A DNA stretch of 64,000 bases from Limonium bicolor (lineage: Eukaryota; Streptophyta; Magnoliopsida; Caryophyllales; Plumbaginaceae): positions 170,868,085-170,932,084 of the forward strand of contig CM041780.1 of NCBI GenBank assembly GCA_023374045.1. The letters run 5' to 3'. Below are positions 45,446 to 55,134 of this stretch, in pieces (within the stretch, counting starts at the first letter, position 1; each line of letters starts with the position of its first letter). The notes beneath the pieces were generated by a model. The model was given only the letters and a program-made list of their open reading frames with translations. It ran no database searches and was not told the origin of the DNA. The position numbers and the translations under genes are program-made.

Positions 45446-45984
45446 TGAAGATGTAATAGAGGTTACTCTCCCGACATTGTTTCCACACCGAGATGTATAG
45501 TGGTTCGGCCAGTAATGCGGCCTACGTCCACTTCTAGACAGAGCTATTATTCATCCATTGGTTTACAATAATAGAGAGTTATTTGGGGTGAGTTCTCCCT
45601 TTTCTAACTTGAGTCCCTTACAAATGAGCCCCTCTACTCCTATTTATAGACTTTCTATCACTAGGTTCACCCTTTTGCCCCTATACACGTGATAGTATTA
45701 CATAAATATAGCTATCAGTCCTTTTACGGGTCTCCGGACTGAAACTGCTTCCGCTTCCGCATTGGACTAACTCTTCCGGACCGTCACTTTAACAATAACC
45801 CCTCCGGTAGTTACTCTATCGGTAGCGATCCTTTAGATAGCAGTTCTTCCGGTAGCGGGGCCTTCTAGTAGCAGGCCCTCCGACAATAGGCCTTCCGACA
45901 ATTGGTCTCCGGTAGTAGTCCTTCCGCTAGCGGGCCTTCGGTAGACGCTTTGTCCTTCCGCATGGTATATTTCATACCATTACA
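45446..45984 (-). repeat. Right (5') LTR of the LARD-like element
   Basis: 539 bp, nearly identical to 27955-28489 with a small CTTCCG duplication. Followed by TSD TTCAT at 45985-45989. Confidence 0.92.
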
Positions 45985-46116
45985 TTCATAAAAGACTAAC
46001 GACTTATATATTCACCATATTGGTCCATATTGTAGTAGATAGTACTATACTGGTTCTTATCTTCATATCCCCTTCACCATCCTCGTTGACTCTCCCCTTC
46101 ACAGCTTCACTCCATC
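45985..46116 (+). promoter_or_regulatory. Promoter-proximal part of the broken UGT copy
   Basis: Continuation of 27641-27954 after the 18-kb insertion. It keeps the CTTATATATTCACC TATA-like box and the leader, as in 49747-49879. Confidence 0.8.
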
Positions 46117-46335
46117 ATAGACAACAATAATAATACTTGTGTCACGACGACGGACACCGCCACCGGTCATACTCCACAGCACTATGTACTCGTATCAAGC
46201 CCCGACATGGGTCATCTAATCCCATTCCTAGAGCTAGCCAAGCGGATCACCCAAACCCACCATATAAAATTCACAATCCTCTTAGTCTCAACTCGATCTT
46301 CCAACTCCGAACAAGAATCACGCCTCCTTAACTCC
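46117..46335 (+). pseudogene. Truncated UGT72-like first-exon copy
   Basis: About 73 codons homologous to the start of the gene at 49880. The start codon is ATA instead of ATG, the conserved SSPGMGH glycine is changed to Asp, and homology ends after RLLNS, where the repeat-bounding sequence GACGGCAAACCG begins. Not functional. Confidence 0.92.
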
Positions 46336-46418
46336 GACGGCAAACCGATCTCGCTTTCAAAGTCCTGAAAATATGTTTCAAAGATGTATACAATTTCATT
46401 TGTAAAAAAAAAACATTT

Positions 46419-47005
46419 TTTTGAGCAATCTCCGACGACAAACCGTAAGATAGACATTTACTACACACTTTGAAGTCTTGATCTTCTTTAGTCTTTTCTC
46501 ATCGCTCTTGCAGTCTAGTAGTAGATCGTCAATATGAGGCAGTTCATGTTGTCGTCATCATTTCGCACAATTTTTGAGCAACCGTTGAATCGGTGGAAAT
46601 GATTGACAATGATAGTGATATGGAAAATCCCTGATGTTTAAAACGTAAGATAGACATTTACTGCACACTTTGAAGTCTTGATCTTCTTTAGTCTTTCCTC
46701 ATCGCTCTTGTAGTGTAGTAGTAGATCATCAATATGAGTTAGTTCATGTTTGTCGTCATCATTTATTGCACAATTTTTGAGCAACCGTTGAATCAGTGGA
46801 AATGATAGACAATGATAGTGATATGGAAAATCCCTGATGTTTAAAACGTAAGATAGGCATTTACTTCACACTTTGAAGTCTTGATCTTCTTTAGTCTTTC
46901 CTCATCGCTCTTGCAGTCTAGTAGTAGATCGTCAATATGAGGCAGTTCATGTTTGTCGTCATCATTTACTGCACAATTTTTGAGCAATCTCCGACGACAA
47001 ACCGA
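46419..47005. repeat. Tandem repeat, three copies of about 200 bp
   Basis: Units start AAACGTAAGATAG at about 46441, 46641 and 46844. They share CACTTTGAAGTCTTGATC and AGTAGTAGATC(G/A)TCAATATGAG segments. The array is bounded on both sides by CTCCGACGACAAACCG (46430 and 46985), and a variant of the same bounding sequence follows the broken UGT copy at 46333. Confidence 0.9.
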
Positions 47006-47181
47006 TATCGCTTTTGATATTAAAAGAATTCACTAAATTATTTGTACTTTTACAGTAACCTTGGAATTATAATGGAGGGACAGAAACAGAACTATTGTTC
47101 TGAATTAATTAGTGGAATCTGTTTCAGCCATTTAAAGTGACTAACATCCAAATAAACCGACACCAAACAGATGTGCTAACA

Positions 47182-48404
47182 CTAACTTGCATCTTTCTCG
47201 GACCACCAACTGTAATTACGTTTATCTAGCAAGTTCATGAAGGACGCTACATCTGAACGTCCGCCACGATCTTCTTTTCTGAATTTCGCAACTAGGTTAT
47301 GAATCGATGACTTGTCTGCAGTACTTTTTAGGTTCTTGTCATGCAAATGGGCCCACATCTGCCTTGGCGCAACACCACTTCTGTACAAACTTTTCATGCT
47401 TTCCCTTTCGTCGACACTAAAGTGAGGCCGGACGAAGTGAGATTGCGGGTTACTAGCTAAGTCGTGGTTATGCGTCGGGACCATCACCAAGATAGACCAG
47501 CCCGTACGTTCCCCACCCCTGATGCTTAGACGGAAGGGGCAGTTGCATTTCTTCGTGGCACGCCGTGGCCTTTGACTAGATGATGATGATTCTCCTGTGC
47601 TAACCCGTGGCCTATGCTTGCCGTACCTCTCACACGTTAGTATTACTTCACCGTCATCTCTCTTAGTCTGTCTGATTAGATAAATATTATTATCCTGTCC
47701 GGTGCGAAGCACATAACTAACCGCCTCCTCTTTATAGCCAAAGATTATGCTAGTATTAAATACATGACTTGTGTCTACGTTCACATCCTCGAATTCATCA
47801 TCGTTATCACCCTAAGCAGAAAAATGTTGTTCATCACGAAGTGCTACTTGTAAACCCTAATACTACGTACTTTAGATTAAATCACACATAAGACATGAAA
47901 ATAATCAACAAAGTATATCATCGTAAAGTACACAAAAAGACAAACGCAACGGCGCAAACGGATCAAAAAACGGAGCAATAACGAAGAAGATACAACGATT
48001 TGTAAAACGGGCACCAGCGTAGACACCGACAGAAAGAGGTCGGCACCGGCGCCCATAGAACAGGCTGCGCGCTGGCGTGCGTATAAGGGGGTGGGTGCGG
48101 GCGCGAGTTACACTGAGGCGGCGCTGGCGCCGCTAATGAGTGAGGTGCGCCAACGACTACTATTCCCGACGTCGTTTTTTGCTTTTTTCGTTCAGTTTTG
48201 TATAGATTCTAGCTACGTTTGTACATAAATTGCTAAAATAACAACAGAAAGTACCTCAGAATGGGCCCCTCGTGTGTACTCCTCGCTGTTAACATCATCT
48301 GCATACTCGTCATGCATTTCTGGAACACCACCTTCAGCATTTCCTCCATCTTTTTTACTCTTTTTACCGAACAGTTTTTTCTTCAAACTTCCAAAAGAAA
48401 CCAT
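47182..48404 (-). CDS. FAR1/MULE-like DNA-binding-domain protein, two exons
   Basis: Proposed exon 1 is 48404-48255 (MVSFGSLKKKLFGKKSKKDGG to RGAHSE, donor GAG|GTAC). Exon 2 is 47811-47182 (acceptor TTAG|GG, then GDNDDEFEDVNVDTSHVF). Phase 0 is kept, giving about 259 residues. Exon 2 holds a FAR1-type zinc-binding domain (FGYKEEAVSYVLRTGQ, LTCERYGKHRP, KKCNCPFRLSI, VPTHNHDLA) and the helical segment that normally precedes a MULE transposase core (VDERESMKSLYRSGVAPRQMWAHL). The product stops at NYSWWSEKDAS, just where the catalytic domain would begin. It is therefore either a truncated MULE protein or a domesticated DNA-binding protein. The splice model is inferred and no expression data are available. 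Confidence 0.68.
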
Positions 48405-49281
48405 TTCCTCTATTTATCTCTCTAACTTTAGGATTTCTGAATTTGAATATTCACTTCCGTTATATAATGAAATTTGGGGTCACCTTGTAATATATCATAA
48501 ATTGTGGGTAAATATAGTAATTTTTAAAAATTATTATAGTAGGGACAAAATAATCTTTTTCTGACTGTGCGAAATGAAAACCCGATCGAGCATTTAATTG
48601 ACTGACAAAGGGAAGCTGGCACCTAGTCATTGTAGTCGGTAATTTGTGGGGCTGTACTAAATATTTGATGGGGTCCATATAAATTAAACTTAAACACGAC
48701 GACAATAGGCTGTGGCTTCGAATGGCAATGAAAAGCGTGAAATAAAGTTACGTGTTCAATTGCATACCTTGTAAAATAAGAAAATATTTAAAATACGAAA
48801 GTGTGAGTTTTCAAAAATATTATCATATTATACACCGAGCATTTAATTGGCACTTAGTCATTGTATTCCCTAATTTGTGGGGTTGTACTAAATATTTGAT
48901 GGGTCCATATCAATTAAACTTAAATATAAAATATAAAAATATTAATTTATTTATGTCACAACATAATTTTGTATTAAGTTATGTAATGAGATAAAATATC
49001 AAAATATGATAATATAGACAAATATAAGAAGTATACATCAGTATTCTTTTTTCTTTTTTTCAAAAAAATAAATTGTATTAGAATATAAACATTTTATCAA
49101 TAATTTTATTTATTTATTTATCTTTTAAAATATTTAATACAATTAAATTCAATTAATTATTATTTATTTTATCTATTTAATAAAATATTCACTGAGATAA
49201 TTGACTATAGTTAAAAGAAAATCCCATATAATTGGGGCCTCTTCCAAGTCACATGATAGAGCCGCCCCGCGTAAAGTAGTA
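48405..49281. promoter_or_regulatory. UGT upstream region / shared intergenic
   Basis: AT-rich sequence between the divergent FAR1-like gene and the UGT. 48580-48900 is homologous to 27641-27880 and contains an internal repeat (CATTTAATTG ... CTTAGTCATTGTA ... TTTGATGGGTCCATAT twice, near 48590-48680 and 48840-48910). Confidence 0.6.
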
Positions 49282-49286
49282 TATAG

Positions 49287-49703
49287 TAGGGAAAATTCAC
49301 GAGATACCCCTGTTTTCTTTCGTAATTCATAATATACCCCTGTGATTTTAGTAATTCAACTTTAAACATGCTTAAATGTTGTCCAAAATTGATGAAACTT
49401 TACATGGATGATGCTAAAGTGTTATATTTTGGTCCAATATCAAATTTGAAGCTTTTTAAACTCACATGTGACCTGTGGGACCCAATGAATAAGTGACTGT
49501 TCATTGGGTCCCACAGGTCACATGTGAGCTTAAAAAAACTTCAAATTTTATATTGGATCAAAATATAACACTTTAGCATCGTCCATGTAAAGTTTCATCA
49601 ATTTTGGACAATATTTAAACATGTTTAAAGTTGAATTACTAAAATCACAGGGGTATATTGTGAATTACGAAAGAAAATAGGGGTATCTCGTGAATTTTCC
49701 CTA
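49287..49703. mobile_element. Foldback MITE in the UGT promoter
   Basis: 417 bp whose two halves are near-perfect inverted repeats, from TAGGGAAAATTCACGAGATA to its reverse complement, with the centre near 49495. Flanked by TATAG on both sides (49282-49286 and 49704-49708). It has no coding capacity. Superfamily is uncertain. Confidence 0.92.
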
Positions 49704-49760
49704 TATAGTATATTTTTTGAGGTATTAGCTTGAAATAGCAAATGTTCATAAAAGACGAAC

Positions 49761-49879
49761 GGCTTATATATTCACCATATTGCTCCATATTGTAGTAGAA
49801 GATAGTACTATACTGGTTCTTATCTTCATATCCCTTTCACCATCCTCGTTGACTCTCTCCTTCACAGCTTCACTCCATC
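49761..49879 (+). promoter_or_regulatory. Core promoter and leader of the UGT
   Basis: A TATATA box is at 49765-49770, about 110 bp before the start codon. The same box and leader are retained in the broken copy at 46000-46116. Confidence 0.6.
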
Positions 49880-51412
49880 ATGGAAAACAATAATACCACC
49901 TGTGTCACGACGACGGACACCGCCGCCGGTCATACTCCACAGCACTATGTACTCGTATCAAGCCCCGGCATGGGTCATCTAATCCCATTCCTAGAACTAG
50001 CCAAGCGGATTTCCCAAACCCACCATATAAAATGCAGCATCCTCTTAGTCTCAACTCGATCATCCAACTCCGAACAAGAATCACGCCTCCTTAACTCCCT
50101 ATCTTCCACTTACCTTAAAAACAACTCACTCATCGACCTCACCTCCATCCCGGCTGTTGATATCTCCAACATGATCGATCCCGACGCCGATATTGTCTGG
50201 AAAGTCGCCGTCATCATGCGGGAAACAAGACCAGCTATCAAAGCAGCTATGGAAGGGTTGACCAGCCCCAAACCGACCGCTGTAATACTCGATATGTTTG
50301 CCACCGAGTCACTTGGCATAGCTTGGGAGCTTGGATTGCCGGGGTACTTTTATTGTACTAGCAGTGCGTGGGTTCTCGCGCTCATGGCTTCTAGTCCACT
50401 GCTAGACAGTGAAGTTAAAGGAGAGTTTGTGGATCAACCTGAGCCGATTAAGATTTACGGTTGTAAGTCCATCAGCCCGGCGGATATAATTGAACCGATG
50501 GTGGACCGGAGTACCCCACAGTACAGAGTGATTCTCCGCGTAGGAAGCGAGATCCCGAAGTTTGACGGGTTTATAGTCAACACATGGCACGATCTAGACC
50601 GTTCAGCTATAGCAGGTCTGAGAGAAGATGAGGTAATGCGAGAGATCATTCGGAAGCAACCAGTTTTCGCGGTCGGTCCACTAACAAAGGAAACTGATCC
50701 GATGAGTGACGATCACAGTGATGAGGAACTGATCGAGTGGATGGATCGTCAACCACACAAGTCTGTGCTATACGTATCATTCGGAAGCGGTGGGAATTTA
50801 TCGAGTGAACAGATGCTTGAGCTAGCATGGGGATTGGAGAGGAGTCAACAGAAATTCGTATGGATCGTACGTCCTCCAATCGACAGCGGTGATGCGGGCG
50901 CCTTCTACTTCGGATTGAAAGACGGCGACCCGAGCGAGATAGACCGGTTCCTTCCGCCCGGGTTCATGGAAAGGACGAAAGACCGTGGCTTCGTAATTAA
51001 GCAGTGGGGTCCGCAGGGAGTTATATTAAAGCATCCAGCGACTGGTGGGTTTTTGTCTCATTGCGGATGGAATTCAACCCTGGATGGCGTGACAAATGGG
51101 GTGCCAATGATTGCCTGGCCGTTGTTCGCCGAGCAGCGGATGAATGCTGCCATGCTAGCGGACCAAGGAGTGGCGATCAGGTCTAAGGAGCTTCCGACGA
51201 AGAAAATTGTGGGGAGGGAAGAAGTTGAGCAGATGATTAGAAGGGTTATGGTGGATGAAGAAGGCGGTGTGATGCGGGAAAAGGCTAAGAAGCTACAATC
51301 AAGTGCGAAGACGGCGCTCAGTGAGGGTAGTTCCTCATACAGTGATTTAGCTATGTATGTGGAATGTGTTGCATGCAGCAGTAACGGTAGGCAGCGCGAG
51401 CACATAATTTAA
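49880..51412 (+). CDS. UDP-glycosyltransferase, UGT72-like (family 1)
   Basis: An intact, single-exon, 510-residue enzyme. It should transfer a sugar from a UDP-sugar to a hydroxyl group of a small phenolic or similar acceptor in the cytosol. The catalytic His is in SSPGMGHLIPFLELAKR (His33) and the partner Asp probably in VILDMFATES (Asp138). The C-terminal PSPG donor-binding box (about residues 376-419) runs from WGPQGVILKHPATGGFLSHCGWNS to AWPLFAEQ and ends in Gln, which is common in glucosyl-transferring members. N-terminal and PSPG features most resemble UGT72 enzymes (hydroquinone or monolignol glucosyltransferases), but the acceptor cannot be read from sequence. The start is supported by conservation of the leader in the duplicate copy. 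A MITE lies about 180 bp upstream. Confidence 0.95.
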   Translation: MENNNTTCVTTTDTAAGHTPQHYVLVSSPGMGHLIPFLELAKRISQTHHIKCSILLVSTRSSNSEQESRLLNSLSSTYLKNNSLIDLTSIPAVDISNMIDPDADIVWKVAVIMRETRPAIKAAMEGLTSPKPTAVILDMFATESLGIAWELGLPGYFYCTSSAWVLALMASSPLLDSEVKGEFVDQPEPIKIYGCKSISPADIIEPMVDRSTPQYRVILRVGSEIPKFDGFIVNTWHDLDRSAIAGLREDEVMREIIRKQPVFAVGPLTKETDPMSDDHSDEELIEWMDRQPHKSVLYVSFGSGGNLSSEQMLELAWGLERSQQKFVWIVRPPIDSGDAGAFYFGLKDGDPSEIDRFLPPGFMERTKDRGFVIKQWGPQGVILKHPATGGFLSHCGWNSTLDGVTNGVPMIAWPLFAEQRMNAAMLADQGVAIRSKELPTKKIVGREEVEQMIRRVMVDEEGGVMREKAKKLQSSAKTALSEGSSSYSDLAMYVECVACSSNGRQREHII

Positions 51413-51429
51413 TTTCTTCTTGTCACGAC

Positions 51430-52540
51430 TGTTAGTTGTCATGACAGAATTAAGGGTAGTAACTACAACTCCTAATACGGGTCAGTAAAATCGGGCTGGG
51501 TTCAGTTTATTCATGTCAATTATAGATAATTAATATTTCGTATTGAGAAAATAAAATGTAATGACCCAATTTTTAATAAAAATCAGAACCAGGTCAATGC
51601 TACGGACAAAGCCCAAACACAATTGCAAATTAAGCTTTTTTTACTTATTTACTTTTCTGTCTAAACCTTGTACTATATATAGTGGTTCTCTATGTTTTTT
51701 TACACTCATGACGAATACAACAGTCATATTTACCACATTCAATGAAATAGTAAACTATCTAAATCAGGATTGCCATGGTCATTTTTCTTCCTATAATATC
51801 AGAGTTGTCATAGCTGGATTTTCTGCTTTCTTCCTTCCTCTGCTTGAAATTCTTCTCCTCTCTCACGTTGCTTCTTCCCGTGGATACTTTAAGTTCTTTC
51901 TCATTCACTTCTGGATCAAACAATATGGGTGCATGTGATTAACTCATCTACCAACACTATTATTTCGGTATCCCTTCTCTCATCCTCTTCAAACTTTATC
52001 AAACTGACCGCTGAAAAATTCCTCTTGTAAAAAATCCAACTTGAGCCATGCCTTAGAGGTCATGGCCTTTTTTGCTGGATAGATGGCACAAAACCCATAC
52101 CACCTGAAAGAGTAAATAATCAGTTGAATACTAAATTCACTACATGGAAACAAATTGATCAATTGATACCGTCTCTCCTAAATTCCTCTATGTCTAAACC
52201 AATCCTATCTTGATTTTTTTGATCGGATTAAGTTTGTAACAAATTTGAACACTCGGCTATGAATTGTTATCATAGGTTTGATCATGCATTTCAGTCTGCT
52301 GCTACACCACACCTTAATGCAAATGCTACCACTACTGATCAGACGTGGTACCCCGATAGTTGTGCAACAAATCACTTCACACATGAATTCTTCAACCTTA
52401 GCCTTGACTGTCAAGCTTCCAGTGACATTGATGAAGTCAGTTTTGGATATGGACGTTCTCTACCAGTGAAAGCTCAGGGAACTAGAATTCTTCCAACACC
52501 CTCTGGTCAACTCTCTCTCCCTAACCTTATGGAAGTTTAA
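51430..52540 (+). mobile_element. Truncated copia element (5' LTR remnant, gag, start of protease)
   Basis: A TATA-like CTATATATAG at about 51674 and a degenerate initiator-tRNA-Met PBS (ATATCAGAG near 51798) suggest a 5' LTR ending near 51790. From about 51985 one frame reads IKLTAEKFLL then PCLRGHGLFCWIDGTKPIPP and TKFTTWKQIDQLIPSLLNSSM, typical copia gag. 52259-52540 carries the protease-type WYPDSCATNHFTHEF motif and ends QLSLPNLMEV. Stops and shifts interrupt it, and RT and integrase are missing. LTR boundaries are approximate. Confidence 0.75.
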
Positions 52541-53307
52541 ATTGATTAACTAAATAAAATCAGAAAATACCAAAAGATGTAACTAACATATAGTAAAACT
52601 AACTTATTTAGTGTATGTAATAAAATCAATAGTATAATTAAACTGTAACATTATTATTATAAGTTATAAACTAATAAATACACTAAGATTGTAGAAATAG
52701 ACAAGGATCATATTATGACATCAAAATCATAACCGACTTATTTTCAAAACGGATTATTTATTAAACGTATAATCTTTATTAAATACTATATAATATGCGT
52801 GTAAATTATATAAAGTAGTTATAAACTATATAATATACTTACACTTTATGTAATATATTTGTAAACTTTATAATATTCGTATTCTAAAATTTTAGAGGTA
52901 TTTCAAGTATATATTTATAAATTGAAACGACTAATTAAAATTAAAATTATGTGAATTAGTGGTCAATATTCGGCTCCCGACGCTAAGTCCATCTCACTTA
53001 CGCCCTGTGCCCATCACCGCCTCGTGTCTGAGCCCTCGTGCGCCCGTTTGACGTCAACGCCCCTGTACCTGCGTCACCACCTCATGTTTGCCCATTACTA
53101 CCTCGCACCCGCGGCCTTGTGCGCCTGTCACCGCCTCGTGCTCACATGCATATGGGCATCCTCCGCTCGCTCCCGAGTGGGGTCGTGCTGTTTTTTTCCT
53201 TATTATGCCCTAATTTTTACCCTAATTAATTAACTTAAATATACTTACAAATATAGTTAAATGAGGTGTATGTTTTGTAATCTTTATTCTTTTGCGATTG
53301 TAATAAG
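52541..53307. other. Intergenic, AT-rich; GC-rich patch at 53000-53180
   Basis: No gene recognised. The patch has repeated TCACCGCCTCGTG-like words that give short open frames in two registers, which I regard as fortuitous. Confidence 0.45.
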
Positions 53308-53316
53308 AATATTTTA

Positions 53317-53818
53317 GAGTAAATTACTCGGAACCCCCTTGAGGATTGGGCATAATACAGTTAACCCTCTTGTGTTTATCATAATTATTGGTAACCACGT
53401 TGAGGTTACGGTATCTCTAACTATGAGCCCCCAAACTATAACTCTATTATCAAAATGTTAACCACATACTGACCCATCAGCTTAATCATATTATTATTGC
53501 AAGTCTGGACAACAAAACTGCTTAATCAACATCGTCTAACTCTCCCTCATCCCAATTCAGATGCATTTTCGAGGTAGGTTGACGTTTTTCAGACAATAAG
53601 AATGCTGATTAAGCATTGTTTTTTATCCAGCATGTCATTAATAATGTTATTAAGCCGATGGGTCAGCACATAGTTAACGTTTTGATAACAAAGTTATAGT
53701 TCGGGGACTTATAGTCAAAGATACCGTAACCTCAAGGTGGTTCCCAATAATTGTGATAAATACAAGGGGGTTAACTGTATTATGCCCAATCCTCAAGGGG
53801 GTTCCGAGTAATTTACTC
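53317..53818. mobile_element. MULE-type foldback MITE
   Basis: 502 bp with long inverted ends (GAGTAAATTACTCGGAACCC and complement) flanked by a perfect 9-bp duplication AATATTTTA (53308-53316 and 53819-53827). The 9-bp duplication points to the Mutator superfamily. No ORF. Confidence 0.92.
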
Positions 53819-53824
53819 AATATT

Positions 53825-54520
53825 TTATTTTCTCAATTTATTGCGTAATTTATTCAGGCATCTACACATCGTTTGTGGTTAGTATATGTCTTAACTTAAA
53901 TGTTTAGGTTTTATAATTGAAACTTCATCACCATCACCATTCCCAAGTCCCATGTCCTGAACATAAAGAAACTAAGTTTATAAAATCAAAATTAATAGAG
54001 TATCATAAAATATTAATGATATAAGTAAAACATCTATTGTTGGTAGTATGAACACGAAGCTATTTTTTCTTTTACTTAGTGAATTAATCTAAATGTGAGT
54101 TATCGACTAAACTAGTGTGCTTAGATTATACGGAACGTGAAATTATTTCGTGTGGTTTATTGGGTTTATCTAGCATGTGTCATTAAGTAAGGTGCAATTT
54201 ATTTTTCTTTTATGATATTAATTAGAGTATTTATTTTCCTCAATTTATTGCGTAATTTTCTTTAGACATCTACACATCGACCATGGTTATAAATTATGTC
54301 TGAACTGAGAGTTTAAGTTTATAACTAAACTTCATCAATACTAATTCAACCGATTCCCAAATCTGAAGTTTTAAACATAAAGAACCAAAATTAAATTAAA
54401 TTCAAAACTACTAAAATAATATAAAATAATAATGATTCACATTACTGTATTATAAAATATTTTACATTAAAGCATCTATTGTTAGTAGTATACTACGCTA
54501 TTGTATTCATATTGTCGACT
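53825..54520. repeat. Diverged direct repeat, two units about 400 bp apart
   Basis: 53828-54045 and 54234-54495 share TCAATTTATTGCGTAATTT, CATCTACACATCG and ACATCTATTGTTGGTAGTAT-like words in the same order. The MULE MITE inserted at the edge of the first unit. No coding signal. Confidence 0.7.
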
Positions 54521-55134
54521 TAACTGAAGTGTTTAGATGACTTTTTTTCATGTGGTGTATGAATGATAAAAATGAAAAGCAAAATATTTGGTACGATAGA
54601 TAATTCTCGACAAAAATGCCGCCAAACGATATGTCTGAACGCTTAGGCCCGGTAGGATTGATAAGTTGACAAAAGTTTTTTTTTTTTTACAATGAGGTGC
54701 ATATATGAATACGATATTCTACCACGTCACGGAAGAGACCGAAAACAACTTCAAACACTCACTTTTTTTCAAGGTTAAAATGACTTCAACTGCTGATCTG
54801 AAATGAACATGACGAATCATGGCAAGAAACAACTTATATTTAGTTGGTATTAGACTACTGAGGATATAGAAGTTAAACCTGCAGACTCGTCTCAGAACCT
54901 GCTCCCAAACAGGTCCTTAATACTATACCAGAAAGATGATCATGATTCATGAACACCATGATAACGAAGTACGTAATGAATCAGCCACACCAGTAGAGCT
55001 AGAGCAGACATGTAAATGATCAAGTAGTTACAAAATAATTACTACTAACATTATGATACAATCGCTGCACATTAAGGTACATATGCAAACGAAAGTTGGA
55101 GAAGCAAGGAATTTAACTTGTACTAACATTAGTA
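54521..55134. other. Intergenic, nothing recognised
   Basis: AT-rich with a T-run at 54677-54689; no open frame or element ends seen. Confidence 0.4.

Larger units (their letters stand above)
27955..45984 (-). mobile_element. LTR element without recognisable pol (LARD-like), host of a nested Athila
   Basis: Direct LTRs of 535 and 539 bp (27955-28489 and 45446-45984) start TGAAGATGTAAT, end CCATTACA, and are flanked by TTCAT on both sides. The minus-strand primer-binding site is at 45427-45444. Without the nested insertion it is about 6.9 kb. I found no gag, protease, RT or integrase motif, only short unsupported frames. It is therefore probably a large non-autonomous derivative, or one too decayed to recognise. 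It inserted into the promoter of a duplicated UGT copy. Confidence 0.88.

Noticed and set aside
53024..53233. Two overlapping frames in the GC-rich patch
   Set aside because: Low-complexity TCACCGCCTCGTG-like words, open in more than one register; no start context or homology.
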